The position numbers and the translations under genes were made by a program. From Gammaproteobacteria bacterium (lineage in GTDB: Bacteria > Actinomycetota > Acidimicrobiia > Spongiisociales > UBA4744): DNA of 43,517 nucleotides. Shown here in pieces: positions 24,053 to 32,423 of this stretch. Each line of letters begins with the position of its first letter. Position 1 is the stretch's first letter. The stretch covers positions 1 to 43,517 of the forward strand of contig JAACED010000012.1 in NCBI GenBank assembly GCA_011682695.1, written 5' to 3'. Under the pieces are notes generated by a model, which made no database searches, was not told the DNA's origin, and was given only the letters and a program-made list of their open reading frames with translations.

Positions 24053-25291
24053 TCAGGCCGGCTGGTCGTACTCTGCGACGTTGCGGGCAGACCAGACGAC
24101 TGTACGAGAGAGATACACGGCGAAGAGAACGATCAGGATCGGTCCGAGCCGAACGATCGTCAGGAGGCCGATACGATCGGCCAGTGCCGTGCCGAACAGG
24201 GCACCGAAGGGGACCGTGCTCCAGGCCAGTCCACGTCCGGCGGCGCTGACTCTGCCGAGCAGATGCTGCGGCGTGTAGAGCTGACGCATGGTGAGCAGAC
24301 TCACGTTGGTCCAAACGAGTCCCGCGAAGCCGACCGCCAGAACACTGGTAACGACCAGCAAGTTGCTCGACCAGGTCAGGCCGAACATTCCAAAACCAAA
24401 GATCGCAAATCCGAACACATAGGTGCGGCCGATGTGGACGCGATCGATGACCCTGGGAGCACTGATCGCTCCGATGATGCCGCCGGCGCCCATTCCGACG
24501 AAGAAGATCCCGAGTCGGGCCGGATCGTCCGTCCCGAGGAGCTGGGCTCCGATCAACACGAGGGTCGCCTCGATGAATCCCGTGATGAAGTTCGCGAGAC
24601 CTCCACCAAGCGTGGTCAGGCGGATCCGGCGTTCGCCCCAGAGATGTGCCCACCCTTCTCGGAGATTCTCCATGAAGTGATCGCCGGTACCGAGGGCGCG
24701 TTGCGGAACGCGAGACAGGTAGATGAATGACAAGGCCGACACGAGGAAGGTCACCCCGTTGAAGGCGAAGGCGGCGGAGAAGTCGGCAACCTTCACGATC
24801 AGTCCACCGGTGAGAGGCCCGAGGAGGAAGGCGATCTGCTGTGAAAGCGAGAGGCGTCCATTCGCCCGAGACAAACCGAGTCCCGCAGCCACCGACGGGA
24901 TGAACGCCTGCAACGAGGCGTTGAATGAGGCGGCGAGACTGCCTGCAACGAACGCAAACGCGAACAAGCCCCATGTGGTGAATGTCCCGTCACGAACCAG
25001 GATGGCAAGCGAGAAGAACGCGGCTGCTCGCGCCAGCTCGTTGATGGCGATGAGCCACCGCAGCCGGTATCGGTCCAATAGCGTTGCGCCGACAAAGCCG
25101 AAGATCAGTGTGGGAAGGTTCTCGGCAGCGGACAGGAGCCCGAAGTCGAACGCACGTTGTGAGAGCTCTGCAAGGAAGAGTGGGACTGTCAAGTAGGCGA
25201 CGTAGTCGCCAAACAATGAAACTGTCTGTCCCGTCCAGACGATCGAGAAGTTCCGGGCATGTGGAACCGACCTGTGGGTGCCTTGGCTCAC
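24053..25291 (-). CDS. MFS transporter
   Basis: 412 aa with about twelve membrane helices. It opens ARNFSIVWTGQTVSLFGDYVAYLTVPLFLAEL, with the interhelix-2/3 motif VGATLLDRYRLRW and an ANGRLSLSQQIAFLLGPLTGGLIV segment, the profile of the MFS_3 (enterobactin-exporter-like) group. It is probably a drug or small-molecule effluxer; the substrate is unknown. GTG 25291 is preferred over an upstream ATG at 25363 because TAGGCT lies 8 bases before it and the extra N-terminal residues look unlike the family and extend into a repeat region. Confidence 0.9.
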   Translation of the reverse strand: MSQGTHRSVPHARNFSIVWTGQTVSLFGDYVAYLTVPLFLAELSQRAFDFGLLSAAENLPTLIFGFVGATLLDRYRLRWLIAINELARAAAFFSLAILVRDGTFTTWGLFAFAFVAGSLAASFNASLQAFIPSVAAGLGLSRANGRLSLSQQIAFLLGPLTGGLIVKVADFSAAFAFNGVTFLVSALSFIYLSRVPQRALGTGDHFMENLREGWAHLWGERRIRLTTLGGGLANFITGFIEATLVLIGAQLLGTDDPARLGIFFVGMGAGGIIGAISAPRVIDRVHIGRTYVFGFAIFGFGMFGLTWSSNLLVVTSVLAVGFAGLVWTNVSLLTMRQLYTPQHLLGRVSAAGRGLAWSTVPFGALFGTALADRIGLLTIVRLGPILIVLFAVYLSRTVVWSARNVAEYDQPA

Positions 25292-25299
25292 GATCCAAC

Positions 25300-25305
25300 A
25301 GCCTA
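25300..25305 (-). promoter_or_regulatory. -10 box TAGGCT, leaderless promoter of the MFS gene
   Basis: TAGGCT on the minus strand ends 8 bases before GTG 25291; no ribosome-binding site is present. It decides the start codon. Confidence 0.5.
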
Positions 25306-25362
25306 GTGGCGGACCAGGGGACGATGCCTGAAAGTCTACCGAGTGATGCCGGTGGGGAGGCA

Positions 25363-25438
25363 CGTACCTCGTAGCTCGTACTTTGTATTTCGTACTTCAT
25401 ATAGCGACGAAGCATCGGTGCGCGACCGCGGGGCGGAC
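25363..25438 (-). repeat. 7-bp tandem repeat plus GC module (dispersed repeat, copy 1)
   Basis: Read on the minus strand, 25363-25402 is five units of a 7-base repeat of the type CGAARTA (cgaggta, cgagcta, caaagta, cgaaata, tgaagta). It is followed 21 bases away by GACCGCGGGGCGGAC at 25424-25438. The same arrangement recurs in the opposite orientation near 38225-38302. The region is non-coding. Confidence 0.7.
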
Positions 25439-25538
25439 ACCAGCCGGGAAGGGCAGTCACGACAACGACGTCTGGGAGACGCCATCCAAGAAACTGATTC
25501 GCCCATGAATCGGGACCTCGGGTAGCCTCGGTGGTGTC

Positions 25539-25832
25539 ATGAGCGATGTAAGCGAGATTCCCGAACAGGTCGGAGAGTTGATCGACCTATCCAAGCAATA
25601 CCTCCGAGAACAGACCATCGAACCGGCGAAGCGCCTCGGGAGGGTTGCAGGGATGGGCCTGGCCGCGGCGGCGTTGTTCTCCATCGGGGCCCTCCTTCTT
25701 GCCATCGCAGGAACCAGGTTGCTGATCCGTGTGCTTCCCGATGGTGACTTGTGGAGTGCGCTCGGTCTGCTCATCTCGGTTATCGTCCTTTCCGCAATCG
25801 CCGGTCTCATCATTTGGAGAACAAGCCGCTGA
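25539..25832 (+). CDS. Small two-helix membrane protein (phage-holin-3_6-like)
   Basis: 97 aa: an amphipathic start EIPEQVGELIDLSKQYLREQTIEPAKRLGRVAGMG, then two membrane helices (about 40-60 and 70-93). This is the look of the actinobacterial putative phage-holin (superfamily III) proteins that sit in host genomes next to small YtxH/DUF3618-like proteins; here, too, such a gene follows. A TAGCCT box 10 bases before the ATG suggests a near-leaderless message. The role is unknown, and no phage genes are near. Confidence 0.8.
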   Translation: MSDVSEIPEQVGELIDLSKQYLREQTIEPAKRLGRVAGMGLAAAALFSIGALLLAIAGTRLLIRVLPDGDLWSALGLLISVIVLSAIAGLIIWRTSR

Positions 25833-26023
25833 TGGTCGAACGAGCAGACATCGAAGCAAAAGCCCGAGAGATCGAGCAGGCCCTGAGCGACACCAAAGAG
25901 AGCATGCAACAGAAGGGTGTTGTCATCGCCGTGGCGGTGGTCGCCGTTGTTGTCCTTGCCTTCGTGATCGGCCGGCGTCGCGGCAGCAGGTCGAGGGCGG
26001 TCGTGAAGGTCTACCGTTCCTGA
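25832..26023 (+). CDS. 63-aa single-helix membrane protein
   Basis: Starts at the ATG sharing its A with the previous stop (TGATG), so it is translationally coupled. A charged N-terminal helix, ADIEAKAREIEQALSDTKESMQQ, leads into one membrane helix (about 28-44) and a very basic end GRRRGSRSRAVVKVYRS. It resembles DUF3618/YtxH-type envelope proteins in layout only. The last 13 bases overlap a convergent gene. Confidence 0.75.
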   Translation: MVERADIEAKAREIEQALSDTKESMQQKGVVIAVAVVAVVVLAFVIGRRRGSRSRAVVKVYRS

Positions 26024-26205
26024 GGCTCGAGCCGGATCTTGAGGGTGTCACCGGGCCGGAGACGTCGCTTGTACACCAACGCATCGACCTTCGGCTTTCG
26101 CAGCCACTTGAACCCCAGAAGCGCCGCACCGATCAGGATCAGGCGGGCGTCACCCGTTCGCAGACCACGGAGCGTGCTTCGTACGGCGATGCGACCCAGT
26201 TCCAT
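26011..26205 (-). CDS. 64-aa basic small protein, unknown
   Basis: MELGRIAVRSTLRGLRTGDARLILIGAALLGFKWLRKPKVDALVYKRRLRPGDTLKIRL: a short hydrophobic stretch (23-31) in a strongly basic protein, so possibly membrane-associated. I know no family. A TACGCT box 7 bases before ATG 26205, identical to the one before pafA, supports the start and a leaderless message. It converges with the 63-aa membrane protein, overlapping by 13 bases. Confidence 0.6.
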   Translation of the reverse strand: MELGRIAVRSTLRGLRTGDARLILIGAALLGFKWLRKPKVDALVYKRRLRPGDTLKIRLEPQER

Positions 26206-26212
26206 GAGACCC

Positions 26213-26218
26213 AGCGTA
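26213..26218 (-). promoter_or_regulatory. -10 box TACGCT, leaderless promoter
   Basis: TACGCT on the minus strand ends 7 bases before ATG 26205, with no ribosome-binding site between. Confidence 0.45.
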
Positions 26219-26308
26219 GTTGCCCGAAGCACCATGCATGGCACTGTGAAGACCTCGCCGTGGCACTGCCCAGACCAACATCAGAACTTCGCAAGCCCAG
26301 AAGACGCG

Positions 26309-26314
26309 TAGAGT
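26309..26314 (+). promoter_or_regulatory. -10 box TAGAGT of the tRNA-thiolation operon
   Basis: TAGAGT ends 6 bases before ATG 26321 and no ribosome-binding site intervenes, so the operon mRNA probably starts at the ATG. Confidence 0.5.
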
Positions 26315-26320
26315 ACGGGG

Positions 26321-26422
26321 ATGCTCAACGACACCATGAAGAAGATCGTGATCTGGGTGATCGTGCTTGGGATGGTCCTGTCACTCGCCGCCGGGCTCGC
26401 TGCGGTGGTGTTCTCTTCGTGA
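26321..26422 (+). CDS. 33-aa single-span membrane peptide
   Basis: MLNDTMKKIVIWVIVLGMVLSLAAGLAAVVFSS: two lysines before one membrane helix, similar in layout to DUF4044-type micro-proteins. A leaderless-type promoter lies directly upstream, and its TGA overlaps the GTG of the sulfur-carrier gene (GTGA). It may be a genuine peptide or simply serve to couple translation of the downstream gene. Function unknown. Confidence 0.55.
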   Translation: MLNDTMKKIVIWVIVLGMVLSLAAGLAAVVFSS

Positions 26423-26613
26423 AGGTCGTCCTCCGGCACCCTCGGCGCGAAATTGACATCGAAGGACCGACGACGGTACGTGCCCTTCTCGAACATTTGG
26501 ACATCGTCCTGGAGACGGTGCTGGTAATCCGCGGCAACGACCTGCTCACCCGCGACCAACGGCTCGCCGCGGATGACACGGTGGAGCTGCGGCCGGTCAT
26601 CTCGGGGGGCTGA
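26419..26613 (+). CDS. ThiS/MoaD/TtuB-like sulfur-carrier protein
   Basis: 64 aa beta-grasp ubiquitin-like protein ending ELRPVISGG: the free C-terminal Gly-Gly is the group that is adenylated and thiocarboxylated in ThiS, MoaD and TtuB. Core features are VVLRHPRREIDIEGPTTVRALLEHLDI and NDLLTRDQRLAADDTVELRPV. Thermus TtuB has almost the same length and the next gene is TtuA-like, so it is most likely the sulfur donor for tRNA 2-thiolation. GTG 26419 overlaps the preceding stop, and its own stop overlaps the TtuA ATG (TGATG). The E1-like activator (TtuC/MoeB) is not in the window. Confidence 0.85.
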   Translation: MKVVLRHPRREIDIEGPTTVRALLEHLDIVLETVLVIRGNDLLTRDQRLAADDTVELRPVISGG

Positions 26614-27503
26614 TGCGCTGTCGCGTGTGTAGAGGGAACGCGGCGATCGAGGTGCGACGCCACAACGCGGCGTTCTGCCGAGACCACTTCATCGAACATG
26701 TTCGAAGACAAGTTGGGCGAACGATTCACGACTACGCCATGTTTCATCCGGATCAGCGTCTCGCGATTGGTGTGTCGGGAGGCAAGGACAGTCTGGCCCT
26801 GTGGGACATCCTGCATCACCTCGGCTATCGGACAGAAGGGATCTATCTCGACCTTGGCATCGGGGACTACTCGCAGGACAGTCTGAGGAGAGTCCAGACG
26901 TTCGCCGAACAACGGGACCTGATTCTGCATCCGGTCGACCTCGTGCAGGAATACGGCTTCTCGGTTCCCGATGCGGCGAAAGCGACACGACGCACGGCAT
27001 GCTCCGCATGTGGCCTTTCCAAACGGTACATTCTGAACGAGGAGGCGGCACGCCGGGGCTGTGAGGTTCTGGTGATGGGACATAATCTGGACGACGAGGC
27101 TGCGACACTGCTCTCCAACGTTCTCAACTGGAACGTGGAGTACCTGGGCAGACAGCGCCCCGTCCTCCCGGCTTCGGACGGTTTGACCAAGAGGGTAAAG
27201 CCGCTGATTCGTGTTGCCGAACGAGAGACCGCCGCCTACGCGGTCCTCGCAGGAATCGACTACGAGGTCGAGGAGTGTCCGTTGGTGGAAGGCAACACGG
27301 TCAATCGACTCAAGGAATGGATGGCCATGCTCGAACAACGCTCGCCGGGTGTCACGCAGCACTTCCTGGGAGGATTCTTCGACAGAGCCTCCGACATGTT
27401 CACTGCCGAGGCTCCCGACCTGCATCCCTGTTCCGACTGCGGAAGGCCGACCACCGGCGAGCGGTGCGCCTTTTGTCGGCTTCAGGAACGAGCGACGCGA
27501 TGA
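26613..27503 (+). CDS. ttuA: tRNA 2-thiolation enzyme, TtuA family
   Basis: 296 aa PP-loop ATPase that activates a tRNA uridine/ribothymidine and inserts sulfur. N-terminal zinc knuckle CRVC...FC; ATP loop SGGKDS (55-60); Cys130 and Cys133 in TACSACG and Cys222 in EECPL, the three-cysteine set that holds the catalytic [4Fe-4S] cluster in Thermus TtuA, at matching residue numbers; C-terminal zinc knuckle CSDC...CAFC. The adjacent GG-ending carrier and TrmI point to s2T54 in the T-loop rather than an anticodon-loop target (TtcA/Ncs6). The gene overlaps both neighbours. Target base assignment is inference from context. Confidence 0.88.
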   Translation: MRCRVCRGNAAIEVRRHNAAFCRDHFIEHVRRQVGRTIHDYAMFHPDQRLAIGVSGGKDSLALWDILHHLGYRTEGIYLDLGIGDYSQDSLRRVQTFAEQRDLILHPVDLVQEYGFSVPDAAKATRRTACSACGLSKRYILNEEAARRGCEVLVMGHNLDDEAATLLSNVLNWNVEYLGRQRPVLPASDGLTKRVKPLIRVAERETAAYAVLAGIDYEVEECPLVEGNTVNRLKEWMAMLEQRSPGVTQHFLGGFFDRASDMFTAEAPDLHPCSDCGRPTTGERCAFCRLQERATR

Positions 27504-28273
27504 CGTTCGATGCGGGAGATCTCTGTCTGCTGGTCGACTCCAAGGGAAGGCGCTATCTGCTCACACTGCGAGAAGGCAGTGAGTTTCACTCCCACCTCGG
27601 GGTGATTCCGCACACAGAACTGATCGGGACACAAGAAGGATCGCTCGTTTCGACGGGAAGCGGAAGCAAGCTGCTGGCGATCCGTCCACGTTTCGTGGAC
27701 TACGTGCTCAAGATGCGCAGAGGGGCACAAGTCGTCTATCCCAAGGACATAGGTCCGATCCTCGTGTACGGGGACATCAGGCCCGGCAGCATCGTCCTGG
27801 AAGCGGGTACGGGATCCGGAGCTTTGACCATCGCGCTCGTGCGTGCCGTCGGTCCCACCGGCCGTGTCATCAGTGTCGAACGCCGCGAAGATCATGCAAC
27901 TCATGCCCGGCATACCATCGAACGGTTCTTCGGTGAGATCCCCCCAACGCTCGACCTGCGCATCGGAGACGTCGAAACAGAAGCCGAGACCGCTCACGCC
28001 GACCGGCTCGTTCTGGATCTCCCGGAACCATGGCACGTCGCGCGCGTCGGCAGTCATCTGGAGCCCGGAGGCATCTTCATCGCGTACCTCCCAACCGTGC
28101 CACAGGTGCAGACGCTCGTGGAAACGTTGCGGGAGTTCGGTTCGTATGCGCTGATCGACGTCTTCGAGACGCTGCACCGCACATGGAAGGTCGAAGGACG
28201 ATCAGTCCGTCCTGATCACCGAATGGTCGGCCATACCGGGTTCGTGGTCGTCGGACGGCGAACCGCTACGTGA
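27500..28273 (+). CDS. trmI: tRNA (adenine-N1)-methyltransferase, m1A58 type
   Basis: 257 aa Rossmann methyltransferase with the TrmI N-terminal beta domain (GDLCLLVDSKGRRYLLTLREGSEFHSHLG). The AdoMet loop is VLEAGTGSGALTIAL, with VISVERREDHATHARHTI next and the catalytic-type LDLPEPWHV after it. The product would be m1A at tRNA position 58, which pairs with T54 in the T-loop. ATG 27500 overlaps the ttuA stop (ATGA); a longer in-frame start lies inside ttuA and is unlikely. In Thermus m1A58 promotes s2T54 formation, which makes this arrangement functionally sensible. A strong hairpin directly after the stop ends the operon. Confidence 0.93.
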   Translation: MTFDAGDLCLLVDSKGRRYLLTLREGSEFHSHLGVIPHTELIGTQEGSLVSTGSGSKLLAIRPRFVDYVLKMRRGAQVVYPKDIGPILVYGDIRPGSIVLEAGTGSGALTIALVRAVGPTGRVISVERREDHATHARHTIERFFGEIPPTLDLRIGDVETEAETAHADRLVLDLPEPWHVARVGSHLEPGGIFIAYLPTVPQVQTLVETLREFGSYALIDVFETLHRTWKVEGRSVRPDHRMVGHTGFVVVGRRTAT

Positions 28274-28297
28274 GGGAGGCCCCGTGTGGGGCCTCCC
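28274..28297 (+). terminator. Strong hairpin terminator after trmI
   Basis: GGGAGGCCCC, loop GTGT, GGGGCCTCCC: a perfect 10-bp stem starting on the base after the trmI stop. No U-tract follows, as is common in high-GC actinobacteria. Confidence 0.8.
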
Positions 28298-28474
28298 GTG
28301 ACGAACATCTGCCGAGATCTGCCGAGCGAAACATGCCGCGCATCTCGACGGTCGCACTTCGCTACTCGCCGTGTACTGCGCCCCGACGCACCCCGAAGGT
28401 GCGCTTTCGTTGTGCGGCCTTGCGAGTGGCTCGCGCAACCGCCGATCCGCACACCGGCATCACTCGGCAGATTC

Positions 28475-28720
28475 TCAAGGCTCGATGAAGATGCACTCTC
28501 CCGGGCATTCCTCTGCCGACTCGATGACCATCTCTTCCTGTCCTGGAGGGACAACGCCGATGCCCTGGGCACCTTCCGGGTTGCCCTCGGACGCAGCAAA
28601 GATCTTGTCGCCTTCCTTGACATACGCGAGTCCGTCATCCAACAGCACGAAAACATCCGGGGCGATCTCTTCGCAGAGACCGTCGCCGGTACAGAGATCT
28701 TGGTCGATCCAAACCTTCAT
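28475..28720 (-). CDS. Small ferredoxin, [3Fe-4S] type
   Basis: 81 aa. Cys10 and Cys16 (CTGDGLC, spacing CxxxxxC with Gly where a fourth ligand would be) and Cys72-Pro in EECPGECIFIEP are the single-cluster [3Fe-4S] ferredoxin pattern; Cys76 is extra. Such ferredoxins feed cytochromes P450 and other oxidoreductases. It stands alone, opposite to its neighbours, with AAGGAGC 10 bases before ATG 28720. It could also serve the cluster-dependent TtuA or the sulfite reductase, but nothing shows that. Confidence 0.9.
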   Translation of the reverse strand: MKVWIDQDLCTGDGLCEEIAPDVFVLLDDGLAYVKEGDKIFAASEGNPEGAQGIGVVPPGQEEMVIESAEECPGECIFIEP

Positions 28721-29201
28721 AGCTCAGAAGCTCCTTCTGTGTCGGAGGCATGCTACCCAAATTCGCGCTCTCCACTAACCGCACGCCGAGACGGTGGTTA
28801 TCGGGTCCCTCGATTGGCCCACTCGAGAGGTTTGGCGGTGAGGATGAGTTGGACGAACTGGTCGAAGCTTCCGCCTTGGATTCGTTTGTCTCGACGGTTC
28901 CCCAGCGTCGTCTCGGAGCGTTTCCGAGTCGGCCTTTTACGTCCGACCAACACCTTCGAGACCTGCCGGAACACCACCACTCTGCAACGGTTCCGACCTC
29001 GAGCCCTTGGTTGATGACCTCCCGGCGGGTAGTTCGTCCACTCGTAGATTCGAAGCGAGCAGGATGCGTACTGCGCCCTCATCCCCATTGGGTGTCTGCA
29101 TCCAGGATCATCCCCGGACACCAACGGCGGCCGGAAGAACGTGAATCTCTCAGCGCTCCCTGAGGACAGTTTCTGCACCGCCGTATACTTCGCGCGAGCC
29201 C
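28721..29201. other. 481-base gap upstream of arc, no supported gene
   Basis: Apart from the ferredoxin ribosome-binding site at its left end and the arc promoter at its right end, I see no gene here. Open frames exist on both strands (up to about 140 codons), but their translations match nothing I know and are rich in residues typical of random GC-rich frames. It may be decayed coding DNA. No tRNA cloverleaf was found. Confidence 0.5.
29184..29189 (+). promoter_or_regulatory. -10 box TATACT of the proteasome locus
   Basis: TATACT is a near-consensus -10 element, 12 bases before ATG 29202 of the proteasomal ATPase; the leader is very short and no good -35 hexamer is visible. Confidence 0.55.
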
Positions 29202-30899
29202 ATGGGTGACGTAGAGCAACTGAAAGCAACTGTGACGCGCCTTGAAGCCGAGGTTGCGACTCTCAGATCAGAATCGAGCCGCGCCCGCAGGCTTGAACGC
29301 CAGCTCTCCGAGACCAAAACATCCCTCGAAAGGGCAGGATCGCAGAACAAGCGGATGGCGGAATTGCTGCGCGAGGCACGAGAACAGCTCGCGATGCTCC
29401 GCACCGAGATCGAGAGGCTCGCAGCTCCTCCCAACCAGTTTGGAACCATCCTCCAAGTCAACGCCGACGGGACGGTGGATATCGCTACCGGTGGTCGCAA
29501 ACTCCGTGTGGAGGCTCAACCCAGCATCGAGGTCAAACAGCTCCTGCGTGGCCAAGAGGTCCTGTTGAACGAGACGATGAACATCGTTGATGTACGACGT
29601 TTCACCGTGTCGGGCGAAGTCGTGACCATCAAGGAGCGCCTCGGAGAGCAGCGCCTCCTCGTCCTTGCGAGAGGAGACGAAGAACGAGTCGTGGAAATCG
29701 CAGAGCCCCTCGAGGGAGAGCCCCTGCGGGCAGGCGACGCTGTACGCCTCGACACACGGACCGGACTCGTGTTCGAGAAGCTCCTACGCCCCGAAGTCCA
29801 GGAACTCATCCTCGAAGAAGTTCCCGACGTGACCTACGACAAGGTGGGAGGGCTCAGGGAACAGATTGAGACGATTCGCGACGCCGTTGAACTCCCATAC
29901 GTGCACAAGGAACTCTTCGCGGAGTATGGACTCGAAGCTCCCAAAGGAGTACTCCTGTACGGGCCTCCCGGCTGTGGCAAGACCCTGATCGCCAAGGCGG
30001 TTGCCAACAGTCTCGCTCAGGCAGTGGCGGCTCGTACCGGACGCAGCGACATCCGTTCCTACTTCCTCAACGTGAAAGGTCCGGAACTGCTCAATAAGTA
30101 CGTCGGTGAGACGGAGCGGCAGATCCGATTGATCTTCCAAAGGGCAAAGGAAAAGTCGGACCAGGGAGTCCCGGTCATTGTGTTCTTCGATGAGATGGAC
30201 TCACTATTTCGCACCAGAGGCACAGGAGTGTCGTCCGACATGGAGTCGACGGTCGTGCCTCAGCTGCTCTCGGAACTCGACGGTGTGGAGAGTCTCAAGA
30301 ACGTGATCGTTATCGGCGCGTCGAATCGTGAGGACTTGATCGACCCTGCGATTCTCCGGCCGGGCCGCCTCGACGTGAAGATCAAGATCAACCGGCCCGA
30401 CAAAACGTCCGCTCGCGAGATCTTCAGCATCTACCTCGACGGTGCTGCACCGCTGGATATGCAGGAGATGGAGAAGGCTGGAGGCGACCCCGACGCGATG
30501 CTCTCGGCGATGATCGATTCCACCGTCGAGCGGATGTACGCACAAGATGATGAGAACAAGTTCCTCGAGGTCACCTACGCGAACGGTGACCGGGAACTGC
30601 TCTACTTCAAGGACTTCGCCAGCGGCGCGATGATCCAGAACATCGTCAGCCGGGCCAAGAAGGAGGCGATCAAGCGCGAGATCGCAGGAGGACCGAGAGG
30701 CCTCCGGACGGCGGACCTGCTGCGGGCGATCACGAGCGAATTCGCCGAGCACGAAGATCTTCCCAACACGACGAATCCGGACGATTGGGCGAAGGTCTCC
30801 GGCAAGAAAGGGGAGCGCATCGTGTACGTCCGGACGCTGATGCGAGGGGAAAACAAGTCGAAACAGATCGAGGCTGTCACGACCGGCCAGTACCTGTGA
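29202..30899 (+). CDS. arc: Proteasome-associated AAA ATPase ARC/Mpa
   Basis: 565 aa ring ATPase that binds pupylated proteins, unfolds them and threads them into the 20S proteasome. Order: N-terminal coiled coil (about 1-73) that captures Pup; two OB-type domains (about 77-200); AAA module with Walker A GPPGCGKT (254-261), Walker B VIVFFDE (325-331) and [11 protein letters not shown] second-region arginines; the C-terminus ends GQYL, the penultimate-Tyr tail that docks into the proteasome alpha ring. Length and all motifs are normal. It begins the locus arc-dop-pup-prcB-prcA. Confidence 0.97.
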   Translation: MGDVEQLKATVTRLEAEVATLRSESSRARRLERQLSETKTSLERAGSQNKRMAELLREAREQLAMLRTEIERLAAPPNQFGTILQVNADGTVDIATGGRKLRVEAQPSIEVKQLLRGQEVLLNETMNIVDVRRFTVSGEVVTIKERLGEQRLLVLARGDEERVVEIAEPLEGEPLRAGDAVRLDTRTGLVFEKLLRPEVQELILEEVPDVTYDKVGGLREQIETIRDAVELPYVHKELFAEYGLEAPKGVLLYGPPGCGKTLIAKAVANSLAQAVAARTGRSDIRSYFLNVKGPELLNKYVGETERQIRLIFQRAKEKSDQGVPVIVFFDEMDSLFRTRGTGVSSDMESTVVPQLLSELDGVESLKNVIVIGASNREDLIDPAILRPGRLDVKIKINRPDKTSAREIFSIYLDGAAPLDMQEMEKAGGDPDAMLSAMIDSTVERMYAQDDENKFLEVTYANGDRELLYFKDFASGAMIQNIVSRAKKEAIKREIAGGPRGLRTADLLRAITSEFAEHEDLPNTTNPDDWAKVSGKKGERIVYVRTLMRGENKSKQIEAVTTGQYL

Positions 30900-30952
30900 G
30901 GAGGCCTCAGATGCTCATTGTGCACTCCCTGTCATCGTTGGTCTCCTAGCCG

Positions 30953-32422
30953 ATGGCCATTCCGAAGGTGCTCGGCACCGAGACCGAATTCGGCATCACG
31001 ATTCGTCACCAGGCGGATTTCAACCCCGTGCTCGCATCGGGACTCGTCGTCAACGGCTCGCCGGATGGATTGCGACTGAGGTGGTCTCTCGCCGAGGAGT
31101 CCCCAGGGCGTGACGCAAGAGGGCGATCGTTCGGTACCAGGGTTGCGCTCGACGCGGAGACGCTCAACGTCCTGCTCCCGAACGGAGCCCGGATGTACGT
31201 TGACCATGCTCACCCCGAGTACTCGACACCCGAATGCCTGGACGCCCGCGAAGCGGCCCTGCACGACAAGGCGGGGGAGCTCGCCATGGCACGCGCAGCA
31301 AACGCGGTACAACGGATACTCGAGCCAGGGGAGAAGATTGCCCTCTACAAGAACAACAGTGACGGAAAAGGGAACTCCTACGGCGCTCACGAGAACTACC
31401 TGGTGTCGAGAGCCCTACCGTTCAACGATATCGTCCGCTACCTGACAACGTTCCTGGTCACCCGCCAGGTCTTCACCGGCTCTGGGAAGGTTGGGGTGGA
31501 AAACGGACGGGCGCAGGTCGACTTTCAGATCAGTCAACGAGCCGACTTCATTGAAGAACGGGTCGGGCTGGAGACGACGGCGCGGCGGCCGATCATCAAT
31601 ACGCGGGACGAACCGCATAGTGACCCGGAGCGGTTCCGGAGGCTGCACATCATTATCGGGGACGCGACACGATCCGAGATCCAGACCTATCTGAAACTCG
31701 GAACGACGTCACTGCTTCTGGCTGCGATCGAGGACGCCGCCTTGCCCGACGCTCTCGAACTTCTCGATCCTGTGGCGGCTACCTGGCAAGTGAGTCATGA
31801 CATCGGTTTGAGTCGGTCCCTGCGCCTCGCGGGCGGTGGTTCCGCCACCGCGCTCGAGTTGCAGTGGCAATACTTCGATTGGCTCTCCAAGTATGCGGAG
31901 GCATCGTCGGCAAACGATGTGAGTCGAGACGTCTTGGTGCACTGGGAACAGGTTCTCCAAGACCTCGAGGTGGACCCGATGACCACCGCCGATCGTCTGG
32001 ACTGGACCGCGAAGCTGCGGATCATGCGGGCATACAAGAACCGGGAGCATCTCGACTGGACCCATTCGCGTCTGAGGGCACTCGATCTCCAATACCATGA
32101 CGTCGACCCGAGCCGCGGGTTGTACGACCATTTCGTCGAGAGAGGTTTGATCCGGCGTCTCTTCACCGACGCCCAAGTGGCCGATGCCCTGCACTATCCC
32201 CCTGCAGGCACGCGCGCGTATTTTCGGGGCCGCTGCGTGAGCGACCACGGCGACGCGTTGGTGGCCGCGAACTGGGACTCGCTCGTGTTCGATACCGGCG
32301 GAGCCACGTTCAAGAGGGTGCCTATGATGGATCCGTTGCGAGGAACGGTGGACCGTGTGGGGGCACTCTTCGACGCATCGTCGAGTGCCGCCGATCTCCT
32401 CGAAGCGCTAGGAGGTGACTGA
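30953..32422 (+). CDS. dop: Pup deamidase/depupylase Dop
   Basis: 489 aa, carboxylate-amine-ligase fold. It begins MAIPKVLGTETEFGI (ATP/Mg-binding glutamates), has the extra Dop-loop at about 35-62 that PafA lacks, the catalytic aspartate Asp84 in MYVDHAHPEYSTPEC, KNNSDGKGNSYGAHENYL and NTRDEPHSDPERFRRLH. Dop cleaves the isopeptide bond between Pup and target lysine, and in species with Pup-GGQ also deamidates Pup. Because Pup here already ends in GGE, depupylation should be its main job. No ribosome-binding site is obvious; the 53 bases after arc hold nothing else. Confidence 0.96.
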   Translation: MAIPKVLGTETEFGITIRHQADFNPVLASGLVVNGSPDGLRLRWSLAEESPGRDARGRSFGTRVALDAETLNVLLPNGARMYVDHAHPEYSTPECLDAREAALHDKAGELAMARAANAVQRILEPGEKIALYKNNSDGKGNSYGAHENYLVSRALPFNDIVRYLTTFLVTRQVFTGSGKVGVENGRAQVDFQISQRADFIEERVGLETTARRPIINTRDEPHSDPERFRRLHIIIGDATRSEIQTYLKLGTTSLLLAAIEDAALPDALELLDPVAATWQVSHDIGLSRSLRLAGGGSATALELQWQYFDWLSKYAEASSANDVSRDVLVHWEQVLQDLEVDPMTTADRLDWTAKLRIMRAYKNREHLDWTHSRLRALDLQYHDVDPSRGLYDHFVERGLIRRLFTDAQVADALHYPPAGTRAYFRGRCVSDHGDALVAANWDSLVFDTGGATFKRVPMMDPLRGTVDRVGALFDASSSAADLLEALGGD

Positions 32423-32423
32423 C

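Noticed and set aside
23439-24974. 511-codon minus-strand frame spanning the DMT and MFS genes
   Set aside because: It runs in a different phase across two well-supported transporter genes and their promoter, with an Arg/Ser-rich translation typical of a shadow frame.
25539-25832. Prophage remnant suggested by the holin-like protein
   Set aside because: No other phage gene, integrase or attachment site is near; such holin-like proteins are common in actinobacterial chromosomes.
26613-27503. TtcA (tRNA C32 thiolase) identity
   Set aside because: The terminal zinc knuckles, the Cys130/133/222 set, the adjacent GG-ending carrier and TrmI all fit TtuA better.
29041-29070. Minus-strand TTCGAATC stretch resembling a tRNA T-loop
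   Set aside because: No matching T-stem, D-arm or anticodon arm could be folded around it.
28798-29229. 143-codon minus-strand frame before arc
   Set aside because: It overlaps the arc promoter and start, and its basic low-information translation matches nothing I know; kept only as an unexplained gap.
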